NCBI GenBank assembly: GCA_024362935.1
Contig: JANCRA010000115.1
Location: forward strand, 558,001 to 622,000
Source: Setophaga petechia
Taxonomy: Eukaryota > Chordata > Aves > Passeriformes > Parulidae
Direction: 5' to 3'
Length of the DNA: 64,000 bases
Below, piece by piece: positions 21,827-33,965 of the stretch. Position numbers and translations under genes: made by a program. The notes under the pieces were generated by a model. It was not told where the DNA came from. It saw only the letters and a list, made by a program, of their open reading frames with translations, and made no database searches. How positions within the stretch are numbered: the first letter of the stretch is position 1; every line of letters begins with the position of its first letter.

Positions 21827-23583
21827 TTTCACATCACAGGTGAAAGTCTTGGCTCTGTGGGCCAAGAGTTGTTTTGCACTTGCAACTTTTGCAAACCTAC
21901 AAATTGCAAAATCTCAGCCCTGGGGAGGGAAATTAAATAAACACAGAATATTTCCTGTTCTGAATCATAATTTTACACATGAAATGGGTTTGTACAAAGC
22001 TGGATTTGTAGAATTTGGGTACCTGTAAAGGAACAATGGGGACCTGAGTATTCCATGTCACAGGTGAAATATCTTGGCTTCTTGGGCCAAGAGTTGTTTT
22101 GCACTTGCAACTTTTGCAAACCTACAAATTGCAAAATCTCAGCCCTGGGGAGGGAAATTAAATAAACACAAAATATTTCCTGTCCTGGATTATAATTTCC
22201 ACATGAAATGGGTTTGTACAAATCTGGATTTGTAGAAATTGGGTACCTGTAAAGGAACAATGGGGACCTGAGTATCCCACAGGTGAAATATCTGGCCCCT
22301 GTGGACCAAGAGTTGTTTTCACTTCCAGCTTTTGCACCAATTCCACAACTTCAACCCTGGGGAGGGAAATTAAATGAACACAAAATATTTCCTGTCCTGA
22401 ACTATAATTTTCACATGAAGTGGGTTTGTACAAAGCTGGATTTGTGCAATCTGGGTACCTGCAAAGGAACAATGGGGACCTGAGTATTCCACGTCACAGG
22501 TGAAATATCTTGGCTTCTTGGGCCAAGAGTTGTTTTCCACTTGCAACTTTTGCAAAGCTATAAATTCAAAATCACAACCCAGGGAGGGAAATTAAATGAA
22601 CACAAAGTATTTCCTGTCCTGGATTATAATTTCCACATGAAATGGGTTTGTACAAAGCTGGATTTGTAGAATTTGGGTACCTGCAAAGGAACAATGGGGA
22701 CCTGAGTATCCCACAGGTGAAAGTCTGGCCCCTGTGGACCAAGAGTTGTTTTCCACTTCCAACTTTTGCAAACCTACGAATTGCAAAATTTCAACCCTTG
22801 GGAGAGAAATTAAATAATCACAAAATATTTCCTGTCCTGATGAAATTTTACACATGAAATGGGTTTGTACAAAGCTGGAGCAGTGCAATCTGGGTACCTG
22901 CAAAGGAACAATGGGAACCTAAATATTCCACACCACAGGTGAAATATCTGGTCTCTGTGGACCAAGAGTTGTTTTCCACTTCACACTTTTGCAAACCTAT
23001 AAATTGCAAAATTGCAACCCTAATGAGGAAAATCAAATAAACACAAAATATTTCATGTCCTGGATTATAATTTCCACATGAAATGGGTTTGTACAAAGCT
23101 GGATTTGTGCAATCTGGGTACCTACAAAGGAACAATGGGGACCTGAGTATTCCACGTCACAGGTGAAATATCTTGGCTTCTTGGGCCAAGAGTTGTTTTG
23201 CACTTGCAACTTTTGCAAACCTATAAATTCAAAATCACAACCCAGGGAGGGAAATTAAATGAACACAAAGTATTTCCTGTCCTGGATTATAATTTCCACA
23301 TGAAGTGGGTTTGTACAAAGCTGGATTTGTAGAATTTGGGTACCTGCAAAGGAACAATGGGGACCTGAGTATCCCACAGGTGAAAGTCTGGCCTCTGTGG
23401 ACCAAGAATTTTTTTCTACTTCCAACTTTGGCAAACCTACAAATTGCAAAATTTCAACCCTAATGAGGAAAATTAAATAAACACAAAATATTTCCTGTCC
23501 TGGATTATAATTTCCACATGAAATGGGTTTGTACAAATCTGGATTTGTGCAATCTGGGTACCTGCAAAGGAACAATGGGGGAG
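21827..23583. repeat. ~220-bp tandem array, 8 copies
   Basis: aagagttgtttt (aagaatt in the last copy) starts at 21864, 22089, 22308, 22525, 22741, 22964, 23188 and 23404, a period of 216-225 bp. Each unit contains ggaaattaaataaacacaaa, tatttcctgtcctggattat, atgaaatgggtttgtac and gggtacctgcaaaggaacaa. Copies 3, 5, 6 and 8 carry a ggcccctgtggacc-type variant, the others ggcttcttgggcc, a partly alternating pattern. No transposon family is recognised. Confidence 0.95.
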
Positions 23584-25015
23584 GCCACGTTGTTTGTGCC
23601 TGGACGAGGACAATGGAGCTGGGATCAATCTCAGGCACCAAACTCTGTGTTCAACACTCACAGGAGGATGTGCAGCTTTGCAGCCTGGGTTTATTCACCT
23701 CTCCAAGCACAAGGCATTTTTTTTTCCCCCCATAAATATGCAAAGTGCCTCACAAAGGACCCTCCCCATTTCCCAGGAAATGCAGGGCTGGAATGTCCAG
23801 GGGGAGAGAGCCCCGTGTCCATCTGCAGCCCCACCGTCCCCAGCAGGCCCCCAAATCAAAAGGCAGAGACATTTCCCCAGCCTGCCCTCATCAAAAACTC
23901 ATCAAAAACTCCCCTGGATCTCCGGGGGTGCACGAGGGGAAAGATCAGAGAGCTCCAGCTCTGGGGTTTTGCAGATTCCTTCTGCCTGGCCTGGCTGCAG
24001 GTAATCCCAGTGGGAATCCCCCAGGAGATCCAGCAAAACCCAATCCTCCTCTCCCCCTCTGCACAGAGGTTTTTTTGCAAAATTCTTGGTGTTTGCAAAG
24101 ATATTTTCCACTCCCAATGCTCCAGCTGGGAGTTATTCATCATACCTGATTATCCCTTTTTTCCTACTGAAATCCTCTGCATGGAATAACTCCCAGTATA
24201 GAACAACCAAATAATAAATATGCAGCTTTTAAACACAAGGATTTCCTGTTTGCACGTGTTTGAGTCATTTCTTCAGTTTCTAAAACAAATATCCAAGCCT
24301 GTGCCCACTCCTCAAACACACAAATCCCAACTTTTGATAAACCACATAACTATTCCCAAGTATAACCCAGGACAAAATTTAACACCAGGAGCTGCCAAAT
24401 GTTTCTGACCCACTTCAAACAATCATTAACTACAGGCAGTTTCTAATTATTTAAGTCCATTTCACTTCTTATTCAGTGGTCATTTTGTTTCTTGGCCATT
24501 TGGCCTATGTTCAGAAAAATCTCCATTAGGCAGCACAAAGTCTCACAAAAAAGAAGAAAAAAATCTCTTTTCCCAACTCTAAGGTTGGGAATATTTTGAA
24601 TTCTTGAGAGACAGGAGTTCTAAATATGCTTTTAAAAGCAAAAAGTAGAGAACACTTAAAAATTGAAAAACTTTAAAATTCAGCCACCGAGTGAAATTCA
24701 GTTATCAACCAAAATTGCTTTCTCTCACCTCTCTGCTAAAAGTTTTGCAATTCTTTTTTTCCAGAAAGAGCTGGAAAACCTATTAAAAGGCAAAAGCCAT
24801 CGATGCTGGGACTGGGAGCAATCACATGAACAAGCCACAAGATTTGCTTGATAACACAGAGTTTATTATTCAAGAACGAGTCTCATTTTCAGCTCTAAGG
24901 CAGAGGGCGGGGAGAGAAAGGGGGGAACAGCTTTTAAAGCACACGCTGGAAGCCCAGGGTGGCACTGAGAGCAAAAAGAAGAAAGAGAAGAAAAAGTAAA
25001 GAAAATAAAATCTCT
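23584..25015. other. Single-copy stretch, no gene seen
   Basis: Unique sequence. The 223-codon open frame at 23518-24189 begins inside the preceding repeat array and has no domain I can name, so it is not called as a gene. Confidence 0.4.
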
Positions 25016-25060
25016 CTGAGCTTAACTTTTGCAAGTCGACTTTGCAAAAGTTAAGCTCAG
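25016..25060. repeat. Perfect 19-bp inverted repeat (hairpin)
   Basis: Arms 25016-25034 and 25042-25060 are exact reverse complements (left arm ctgagcttaacttttgcaa), separated by a 7-nt loop, gtcgact. A transcript could form a 19-bp stem; the DNA could extrude a small cruciform. No terminator or miRNA annotation is implied. The stem is shorter than a typical animal pre-miRNA. Confidence 0.9.
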
Positions 25061-27029
25061 CTCCCAGCAAATTCGGGCTGTTTTCACTTAAACCAAGTTT
25101 TACCTTCAGCAGAGAGAATGAACAAGCAGAAAACTGCTGAACTTTTTTTTTTTCTTTTTTTGCTTTTTTTTCCCCCAAAAGTTCAGCACTGCTGGAGATG
25201 GGAAGGGATAGAGGAGAGGCAGAGACAGGGGAGTTCAAAAGTCACAAAAGCTGCTCGCAAAGTTCCTCTGCGCCCCCTCGTACTGACCTAAGCAGTCTTC
25301 GTTTCACAGGTAGCAAAGTTTTGTCTCCTTCTCCAGGGCGAGATTCCCACTCGCAGGAAAGCATCAAAAGAACATTGTTTGCACTCCTCTGAGGAGGAGG
25401 GAAGGGAGGAAAAAATCAAAAGCAGCCCAGGCAGGTAGGGTTTCTTCCTGAAAAGTAAATCCGGCGTTCTGGACCGAGTTCAAACCTCGGGCTTGACAGG
25501 CAGGGCAGCGCAGCTTTCTGCACTGAGCATGCTTGGTCCTGCACTGCCTGCACACTTAATGAACATTACTTCCTTCCCAGTGGTTACTCCTAGCAGAAAT
25601 CCACACCCCCTCTTTGAGGAGTGAGGAATGCAGCTGAAACCAAAGTCCAGAAAACATGCCCGGCACCCAGACAAGGCCCCACGGATCAATAAACTCAGGT
25701 TGTGACCCGCAGGTCAGTTTGTCAAACAGGACATCAGGGTGAGTTTTTTCTACACTTGGTGGAGTTTGCTTTATGCCTCAGCTAATGCTGCTGGCTCCCC
25801 AGAGAAAATAAAAACTGCGCTGCCTTTTGGAGAATGATTAAATGCTCCAATAACAGATGGGAATTCTCTTTCAAATCTTGTCTTTCCAAACCTGCTGGAA
25901 AGTGAGGAAAGAAGTTGTGCTGGTTTTATTTTTTCCAGACTAAACTGGGTTCTTGGAGCTCCTGAACAAAAGCTGTTTGAATTTGTCGTAGGGAAGGAGT
26001 ATCTGGTGACTGAAAAGAAAAAAATAAAAAGCTCCTTTTATTTAGTTAGGGTCTAATCCTGTTCCGTTTGCAATCACATGGAGTTTTGTCATTACCTCCA
26101 GTGGGAATAGAGCTGGGGTTTTAGATTACAAATGCTTGCAGGCAAGAGCTGTGTCTACTCCAGTGACCTGCACAGGCCAGACTGGTTTTGGCACTTCAAT
26201 TTACAATTTACACCATTGCTGTGCCTGAGCCCTGCACAGCAGCAACCCCCCCTTCCCCAAATTCACAGGGAATTGCTGAAGAGAAGCAATTTTGCAAAAT
26301 TGCATGGGTTGTTTTTAAGGCTTTTCATTGTATTTCCAGGGTTTTTTCCACTTTGCTCTCATGTCTCAATCCTCCTCCACAAGAGGAGTAGAAATTTTTG
26401 TCCTGGAGTCTCTGCTGGCCCCGTCGCAGCCTCCAGGAAAAATCCAAGTGCAAGAATTAAAATGAAATAACACAGGCCATAATATTGTCAGGGTGAGGAG
26501 CACTAATCCCAATCACAACTGCATGGGACATTACACTCTGAGGCCTCTAAACTTAAAATAGGTTAAAACTCATCATGACCTCAGTGGCTGAGCAAAGCCA
26601 GGCTCCACAGGGCTGCAGGTCCTGATGGGAGCAGGACAAGCCACGACAGAAATTACATTTCTGGAGTCCAAATGGGCCAGACCTTGAGAACACAGACCCA
26701 ATTTAGGCTGCAGATTGTGACAGTGCACAGTGGGAATATAATTCAACAAATCCACTTCAGAACCACTGTGCTCCTAAGGGCAGCCAAGTGATGTCATTCC
26801 TTTAAAAAATTGTTTCCTTGCCCACACATCTCTGGTTTCCCTTGTTTCCTTCAGGATCACAGGAGAAAAAGTCCAAATCCTACATGACAAAACCAAGCTG
26901 TGCTGCATTTCCAGTGCACACAGAGCTTGAAGAGGTTTTGGAAACCCCCAGAGAAAGTTTTTGGCTGGTTTGGAGAAGCAGCCATGGCAGGCTAATTAAA
27001 CCCAAATGCAGTGACCAAAAAAGCTTTTT
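25061..27029. other. Repeat-poor stretch, possible regulatory block
   Basis: Mixed sequence with a T/C-rich run near 25143-25175 and slightly more CpG than the neighbourhood between 25240 and 25700. No exon or RNA gene is supported. Confidence 0.35.
25270..25283 (-). promoter_or_regulatory. CTCF-like core motif
   Basis: The reverse complement reads gtacgagggggcgc, matching the agggggcgc half of the vertebrate CTCF core CCASYAGRKGGCRS but lacking the leading CC. It sits in a repeat-poor stretch. Motif match only. Confidence 0.3.
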
Positions 27030-27104
27030 TCCCTTTGCTGTTTCCACTTCACATCCCAAAGAAGCCCTTTTCTCTTTGCTGTTTCCACTTCACATCCCAA
27101 AGCT
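27030..27104. repeat. Two-copy ~40-bp direct repeat
   Basis: tttgctgtttccacttcaca with tcccaaag occurs twice, about 40 bp apart. It is a small local duplication. Confidence 0.85.
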
Positions 27105-27360
27105 TTCCTGTGCTCAGGAAAGTCCCTGAGATGCATAAAGTCCCTAACAGGGGACTTTCCTAATGGGCAGCTAAATTGGGATTTTATCTCCCCTGGATCA
27201 CCTCAGAAGGTTTTTTGGGATGTGCCAAGGACTGAAATCAGGTGTTCATTGATGTCCATGGAGAGCAGGAGGCAGGGGCTGAAGGGATTTACCCAGAGCT
27301 CAGAACTGATAACCCAGAGTGCTGATTTCAGACATCCTCGTGTCCCTGAGCTGTTCAGAG

Positions 27361-27530
27361 AGTCCTAAAATGGTTTGGGATGGCAGGGAGCCCAAAGCTC
27401 ATCCCATGGCAGGGACATCCCACAGTCCCAGGGCGTTCCAAGTGTCCATCCAGCCTGGCCTTGGGCACTGCCAGGATCCAGGGGCAGCCCCAGCTCTGTG
27501 GGCACCTGTGCCAGGGTCACCCTCTGAGTA
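27361..27530 (-). mobile_element. CR1 LINE 3' end, minus strand
   Basis: The plus strand reads as antisense CR1: aaatggtttgggatggcagg, ccatggcagggacatccca, ccatccagcctggccttggg, ggatccaggggcagccc and cctgtgccagggtcaccctc. This is a terminal fragment including the 3' end. The coding part is absent. Confidence 0.82.
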
Positions 27531-27609
27531 CAGAATTCCCCCTCCCATCACAGGGTTTTATTATCATTCTATTCCTTTCGAGCTTCCTCAGGTATCCTCT
27601 CTATTCTTT

Positions 27610-28312
27610 AGTATAGTTTAGTATAGCAGATATGATATGATATGATATAATATTACATGATAAAATACAATATAATACAATGTAATGTAATATAATATGA
27701 TATGATATGATGTATATACAATGTAATATAATACAATGTAATGTAATGTAATATAATATAATATAATATAATATAATATAATATAATATAATGTATAACA
27801 TTATATATAATATAATATAATATAATATAATATAATATAATATAATATAATATATTAAATATAATATAATGTAATGTAATGCAATATAGTATAGTATAGT
27901 ATAGTATAGTATAGTATAGTATAGTACAGTATAGTATAGTATAGTATAGGATAGTATAGTATAATATAATGTAATACAATGTAATACAATGTAATATAAT
28001 ATAAGATAATAAATATAATATAATGTAATGTAAGGCAATATAGTATAGTATAGTATAGTATAGTATAGTATAATGTAATACAATGTAACACAATGTAATA
28101 CAATGTAATATAATATAATACAATATAATATAATATAATATAATATAATATAATATAATATAATATAATATAATATAATATAATACAATATAATATAATA
28201 TAATGTAGTATAGTATAGTATAATATAGTATAATATAATATAGTATAATATAATATAATATAGTATAATATAATATAATATAGATGATATAATATAGTAT
28301 AATATAATATCA
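27610..28312. repeat. (TATAA)n pentanucleotide tract with TATAG blocks
   Basis: About 700 bp of a 5-bp repeat, mostly tataa, with coherent runs of tatag (27888-27960, 28040-28070, 28205-28225) and scattered tgtaa and tacaa variants. The blockwise variants suggest repeated local expansion of single mutated units. The minus-strand Tyr/Ile/Leu open frame that crosses it reflects a pentamer without stops in that direction. Confidence 0.95.
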
Positions 28313-28766
28313 GCCTTCTGAACCATGGAGCCAACATTCTCATCTCTTCCCTTGCCAATCCCACAGCGGGCTGAGGCCAGAGCCCAGCAAGGCACGGGCA
28401 CCATCCAGGAGGAGCATCCATTGTTCCTCAGCCCCGCCGCTTTTAACCAGCGCCAAACCTCCTCCTCCTCCTCTCCCGGAGCCAGCAGCTCCAGCCGGGA
28501 CAGCTTTGCCTCCCTCCTCTCCCCCTCAGGAGGCACCAAACGCGTCCCTGCTCTCCTTCCTGACACCAGCGGAGCCTGGATCCGTTCCCGTTGTGCTGCG
28601 AGAGCTTGAACCGTGGCCATGCTATTTCCAGCATCTCCCTTGCCCGGGGGCACTGGAGGCGCATCCCGATTTTTGCAGCATGTGCAAACAGCGGGCACTG
28701 CTGCCTGTGCCAGCTCTGCCAGCCCGGCCCTACCTGCCCGCGCTGCCCTGTGGCGGCTGGAAGCGC
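28313..28766. promoter_or_regulatory. CpG-enriched stretch
   Basis: Between about 28370 and 28760 the sequence is GC-rich with more CpG than nearby DNA (gccccgccgc, cgcgtccctg, ggatccgttcccg) and a short CCT run. It could be a weak CpG island or simply GC-rich spacer. No transcription start or exon is recognised. Confidence 0.3.
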
Positions 28767-28910
28767 CACAGAGGGAATAAACTGCATTTCCACAGAGGGA
28801 ATAAACTGCATTTCCACAGAGGGAACAATCTGCATTTCCACAGAGGGAATAAACTGCATTTCCACAGAGGGAACAATCTGCATTTCCACAGAGGGAACAA
28901 ACTGCATTTC
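28767..28910 (+). repeat. 24-bp tandem repeat, 6 copies
   Basis: cacagagggaataaactgca starts at 28767, 28791, 28815, 28839, 28863 and 28887 with aataaa, acaatc and acaaac variants. The 24-bp period keeps the surrounding plus-strand frame (28506-29150) open as an 8-residue repeat. There is no independent sign that this frame is translated. Confidence 0.95.
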
Positions 28911-29343
28911 CCGAGGAGCTGTGTCTGTGTCCCCATTGTTCTCAGCATCCATCCTGCGGTTCTTGGTGGGGAAGGACAAATGAAAGCAAGGCTCGCCAGG
29001 GTGGGGCTGGCTTTGTGCTCCTCTGAACTGTCATCTTCGCTTTTGGCCGCTGAAGAGCTTTTCAAAAAGGCTTCCAGAGACTCAGAAACCTCAAATCTCT
29101 TGGTTTTCAGCGGGAGTTGGGTTCCTGCAGGAGCTGCAAAAAGCATGTGAGTGTCTGGAGAGCCATCCTGGCTTTTCCATGGACATTTCACAGCCCTGGC
29201 ACAGGCTCTGGGTGTTTGGGGCTGGGGTATAACTGGGGTGACTTCTGGAGCCTGTTGGGATGGGTGGAGCTGCTCCAGCAAAGCTCATTCCAGCCTTGCA
29301 CTGAGAGCAAAATAACCCAGGAGAATTCAGTGCTATGGACAGG
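28911..29343. other. Single-copy stretch, no gene seen
   Basis: Ordinary composition, no recognised feature. Confidence 0.45.
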
Positions 29344-29610
29344 ACAAGGAACCCAGGCAGAGTTTAGATCATGTCAGAGACCGTGAAAAACCAGAGAACC
29401 CAGCCTGAGTTTAGATCATGCCAGAGAACATTCAAAACCAGAGATCCCAGTCCGAGTTTAGATCATGTCAGAGAACATAAAAAAACACAGAACCCAGCCT
29501 GAGTTTGGATCATGTCTGAGAACATTAAAAACCACAGAACCCAGGCAGAGTTTAGATCATGTCAGAGAACATTCAAAACCAGAGAACTCAGCCCGAGTTT
29601 AGATTATGGT
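29344..29610. repeat. 47-bp tandem repeat, about 6 copies
   Basis: agtttagatcatgtcagaga-type cores start at 29361, 29408, 29455, 29502, 29549 and 29596, exactly 47 bp apart. Variation lies mainly in the aaccagagaacccag half. Confidence 0.93.
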
Positions 29611-29822
29611 GTGTCCCCAAGAGAGAAACCTCCAGGAGATCAGATGGACCAGAGAAGGGAGCCAAGGATGCCAAGGAGGCACCTCCAGGGCTGGTACCAG
29701 AGGCAAAGTCTGACTCAAAGGGACTTTGGGGATGTTTCTGTTGGGAATTCAGTTAAGGAAATTAAGATTGTAAATCCTGCTAAAGAGCTCCAGCCTCCAG
29801 CAGGCAGGAGCAGAGGGAAGAA

Positions 29823-30187
29823 AAGGAGTGGAAGTGTGTGGTGTGCACAAAAATGTGCAAAAAATGGACTGGAAGTGTGTGATGTGCACAAAAATGTACA
29901 AATAACGGAGTGGAAGTGTGTGATGTACACAGAAATGACAAAAAATGGATGGAAGTGTGTGATGTGCACAAAAATGTGCAAAAATGGAGTGGAAGTGTGT
30001 GATGTGTACAAAAATGTAGAAAAAATGGAGTGGAAATGTGTGATGTGTACAAAAATGTCAAAAGAAAATGGAGTGGAAGTGTGTGATGTGCACAAAAATG
30101 TACAAAAAATGGACTGGAAGTGTGTGATGTGTACAAAAAAGTAAAAAGAAAATGGAGTGGAAGTGTGTCATGTGCACAAAAACGTGC
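29823..30187. repeat. 41-bp minisatellite, 9 copies
   Basis: ggaagtgtgtgatgtgcac-type units recur at 29830, 29871, 29912, 29951, 29991, 30032, 30074, 30115 and 30159 (period 39-44 bp). Units share an aaaaatgt spacer and an A-run of variable length. Open frames crossing this array are repeat translations. Confidence 0.93.
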
Positions 30188-31148
30188 CAAACTTGGTCTC
30201 TTCCAACTTTGGGACCGACTAAAATAAAGAATAATTTACTGCATTAATTTGATGGAACATTAATAAGATGGCTGGCACATTTTCCAGCGTGCAGCAGGTA
30301 ACCCAGACATGTTCAATGCTGAATTCCAGGAAAGTTGAACTTTGGGGATGGTGCAAGGACGGAGCAGGAAGCCCAGCAGCTCCCAAGGCTGTCCCAGCAT
30401 CCCCCTGATGCTCCACACAGCTCTGGGCCAGGCCCTTCACATCCCTGATTCAAAGTGATCAAAGGTTGCTGGGATAAAGCTGAGCCAGCAAATAATGCAG
30501 CAAAAATGCAGCCCCAGAATTCCAGGGGGCTCAGCTCAGCCTAACAAATTAAATTAACGATGATTTTTTTCAGTGTCTCGTTGCAGGGTAGTAAATGACA
30601 GCAGGCGTTTTACCTGTGACAGCCTCTGGTTTTATATTCCAGGGAAAATAGAGTTGATGGAAGGAGGAGGAAAAGACAAACTGCACAAGCAGCAGCGTTG
30701 AGCTGAGGGAATTTAATTTCCCTCCTCTCTCAGGAGAGAGCTGTCTCAAGGCTGAAATGTTTTGTGTGCACAGGTAGATGTGATAACACCCGTGGAGAGA
30801 TGGTGAAGTGCAATTCTCGTGAAGGAGCTGAGCTGCATCTCTTGTGCTGCATCCCTCACCTGAGAACAGCTCAGCCTCAATCACACGTGGTACTTTAAAC
30901 CAGAAAGGAAGAGAAGAAAAAAGGAAAAAAAAAAAAAAGGGAGGGAAATCAAGATTTGTTTGTAATTTCATCAAATACACACCCCCTGCCTTTCCAAGGC
31001 ACTGCCTGGCCACTGATTTATTCCAAGGACTTTCCTTTCTTCTCAGCATCTCCCTTGTCCTTTCTGTGCCTGTTGGGAACGTGGCTCATCCCATTTCAGC
31101 ACTTGCAGGGTCAGAGTGGGTGCCAGGGGATGTTTGTCCCATGAATTT
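30188..31148. other. Single-copy stretch, no gene seen
   Basis: Unique sequence with an A-rich run at about 30910-30940. The block 30545-30660 (attaaattaacgatgat, cagcaggcgttttacctgtg) could be conserved; not tested. Confidence 0.4.
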
Positions 31149-31510
31149 AAAAGTCCCTTGTCCTGCAAATGCCGTTGTCCCTGTGGCTGCATCACCCCCT
31201 CAACTGTGCACCACACAAAATACTTTTTAATTTCTTAATTATTAATTTAAAAGTCCCTTGTCCTGCAAATGCTGTTGTCCCTGTGGCTGCATCACCCCCT
31301 TAACTGTGCACCACACACTATACTTTTTAATTTCTTAATTATTCATTTTCTATGATATTTATATATATTATATTATATATATATAAATATATTCATTATA
31401 TTATCTTATTCATTCTATTATAATTTTAGCTTTTAAAATTTTTTATGAGCACCACACTGTGCACCACACACAATACTTTTTAATTTTTGAATTATTAATT
31501 TTTATTATAT
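31149..31510. repeat. 101-bp duplication plus partial third copy
   Basis: aaaagtcccttgtcctgcaa starts at 31149 and 31250. The tail gtgcaccacaca...ctttttaatt recurs a third time at about 31459-31510 after an AT tract. An expanding AT tract seems to have split the array. Confidence 0.9.
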
Positions 31511-31625
31511 TTATATATATATAATATAATATTATATAAATTATTATATACTTATTATATTATTATGGTCTTAATTTTTATTATATTTTTATAATTTTTA
31601 AAAATTTTTTATGAGCTCTTTTAGT
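31345..31625. repeat. AT-rich low-complexity tract
   Basis: Runs of tatatat, attatta and aattttta interrupted by the partial 101-bp repeat copy. Confidence 0.85.
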
Positions 31626-31683
31626 GATTTTAAAGTTTTTTAAGGTGTCTGGGTGAATTCACACAGCTCCAGATCACCACAGA

Positions 31684-33150
31684 CCCAAATCCCACTCACA
31701 AATAGGATTTGCATTTCTGTGCTCAGGGTTATAGATGGGAAATCATAGAAATTCTGGGAACATTCATCAGGAATCCCAACCTCTCACCTTGGAACACCCC
31801 AAATCCCACTCACAAAGGGGTTTGCGTTCTGTGCTCGAGGTTGTGGATGGAAATTCATGGAAATGATGGGAACGCCCATCAAGAATCCCAACCTCTCACT
31901 CTGTAACACCCCAAATTCCCCAAATCCCACTCACAAAGGAGTTTGCATTTCTGAGCTCAGGGTTATAGATGGAAAATAATAGAAATTCTGGGAACATTCA
32001 TCAGGAATCCCAACCTCTCACTCTGTAACACCCCAAATTCCCCAAATCCCATTCACAGAGAGGGTTTGCAGTTCTGGGCTCAGGATTATGGATGGAAATT
32101 CATGGAAGTGCTGGGAACATTCATCAGGAATCCCAACCAACCTCTCACCTTGGAACACCCCAAATCCCACTCACAAAGGGATTTGCAGTTCTGTGTTCAG
32201 GGTTATAGATGGGAAATAATAGAAATTCTGGGAACATTCATCAGGAATCCCAACCTCTCACTCTGTAACACCCCAAATCCCACTCACAAAGGGGTTTGCA
32301 TTCTGTGCTCAGGGTTATAGATGGGAAATAACAGAAATTCTGGGAACATTCATCAGGAATCCCAACCTCTCACCTTGGAACACCCCAAATCCCATTCACA
32401 AAGAAGGTTTGCAGTTCTGGGCTCAGGATTATGGATGGAAATTCATGGAAGTGCTGGGAACATTCATCAGGAATCCCAACCTCTCACCTTGGAACACCCC
32501 AAATCCCACTCACAAATAGGATTTGCATTTCTGTGCTCAGGGTTATAGATGGGAAATCATAGAAATGCTGGGAACATTCATCAGGAATCCCAACCTCTCA
32601 CTCTGTAACACCCCAAATCCCACTCACAAAGGGGTTTGCATTCTGTGCTCAGGGTTATAGATGGGAAATAACAGAAATTCTGGGAACATTCATCAGGAAT
32701 CCCAACCTCTCACCTTGGAACACCCCAAATCCCATTCACAAAGAAGGTTTGCAGTTCTGGGCTCAGGATTATGGATGGAAATTCATGGAAATGTTGGGAA
32801 CATTCATCAGGAATCCCAACCTCTCACCTTGTAACACCCCAAATCCCACTCACAAAGGAGTTTGCATTTCTGTGCTCAGGGTTATAGATGGGAAATAATA
32901 GAAACTCTGGGAACATTCATCAGAAATCCCAACCTCTCACCTTGTAACACCCCAAATCCCATTCACAAAGAAGGTTTGCAGTTCTGGGCTCAGGATTATG
33001 GATGGAAATTCATGGAAATGTTGGGAACATTCATCAGGAATCCCAACCTCTCACCTTGTAACACCCCAAATCCCACTCACAAATAGGATTTGCAGTTCTC
33101 TGCTCAGATGGAAAATCATGGAAATGCTGGGAGCACCCCTGAGGAGCCCC
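31684..33150. repeat. ~114-bp tandem array, 13 copies
   Basis: ccaaatcccactcacaaa and the variant ccaaatcccattcaca recur about every 112-122 bp from 31685 to 33067. Each unit includes ctcagggttatagatgg, gggaacattcatcaggaatc and ccaacctctcacc. Two unit types (ggattatggatggaaattc and ggttatagatgggaaat) recur in an irregular order. Longer intervals near 31.9-32.0 kb come from an extra ccccaaattc. Confidence 0.95.
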
Positions 33151-33840
33151 AGCCTCCAGCAGCAGGCTGGACAGGCTCATCCCAGGCTCCACACCCCATC
33201 CCATGCAGCAGGACAGGCAGGAAGGGCAGAGCAGAGCATTCCAAGCTTTTCCTCTCCTTTTCTCCCCAAATCTGTGGCAGTGGGGCAGGCAGGGCCAGCT
33301 CTCCCACAGCCCCAGCTGGAAGGACACCCAGCTCCTCGTGGGTCACAGCTCTTCTGCAATGCTCCAGCTTCCAGCTCGTGTCTCCTGAGATGCACAAACC
33401 CCTCCTGGACATCATTTCCTTCTCATCTTTCTCCATTTTCAAATTGCTGAGCAGTAGAAATGCTCCCAATAGCCACCTGCACGTGCTTGATTTACCCCAC
33501 AGTTTCTGAGGAGATTTCCTAATAACCCAGGTTTATCTAAGCCCCTAATAACCCAGGTTTATCTAAGCCCTGTCTTGTTGGTGTTTTTGACTTGCAGGAG
33601 TTTAGCAGCTGATTAAAGAGGGGACAAGTGGTGGCTGATATGGAAGGAGCTCCCACATCCCAGGGCATGGAGAGTTCCATGCCAGGACAGGAGTGAGCTG
33701 CAGGTTTTGTGTGAGTTTGATGGAATTCTGCTCCTGTCCCTTCCTGTCCTTTAATTTCTTTCTTGATTTCTCCATTTATAAAGCCACAGGTAAGAGGAGT
33801 TCATATGTACTGGTAATTTCTACAGATATATTTCTATATT
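33151..33840. other. Single-copy stretch with a small duplication
   Basis: Contains a two-copy repeat of aataacccaggtttatctaa at about 33521-33568. No gene is recognised. Confidence 0.45.
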
Positions 33841-33965
33841 AAATCACAAAATCATTTAAATTGAAAATGATCCATTTTCAAGATCACCCAGTCCAACCCT
33901 TAACCCATCACTAAACTGTTCTCAAGGTGCCACATCCACATCTTTTAGCTAAAAAAGGCCAATTT
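33841..33965 (-). mobile_element. Diverged CR1 LINE 3' end, minus strand
   Basis: aaatcacaaaatcatttaaa, then gatcacccagtccaaccc, ttaacccatcactaaac and gccacatccacatctttta follow the antisense order of an older avian CR1 subfamily 3' end. Divergence is higher than for the other CR1 copies in this window. Confidence 0.6.

Noticed and set aside
25474..25490. tRNA T-arm-like hairpin: 5-bp stem ccgag/ctcgg with loop ttcaaac
   Set aside because: No matching acceptor stem, D-arm or anticodon arm lies upstream at tRNA spacing, so no tRNA or tRNA-derived SINE is called.
27601..28698. 365-codon minus-strand frame rich in Tyr, Ile and Leu
   Set aside because: It is the pentanucleotide AT tract read without stops; hydrophobic repeats here are not membrane segments.
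28506..29150. 214-codon frame with 8-residue repeats
   Set aside because: The repeat is the 24-bp array; flanking residues match no family I know, and no splice sites or initiation context support it.
29512..30144. 210-codon frame with Cys/Met/Lys repeats resembling a Cys-rich protein
   Set aside because: It spans the 47-bp and 41-bp arrays; the Cys spacing follows the DNA repeat, not a fold.
31684..33150. Regularly spaced repeats suggesting a CRISPR array
   Set aside because: The repeat units are contiguous with no unique spacers, the unit is ~114 bp, and the genome is avian, not prokaryotic.
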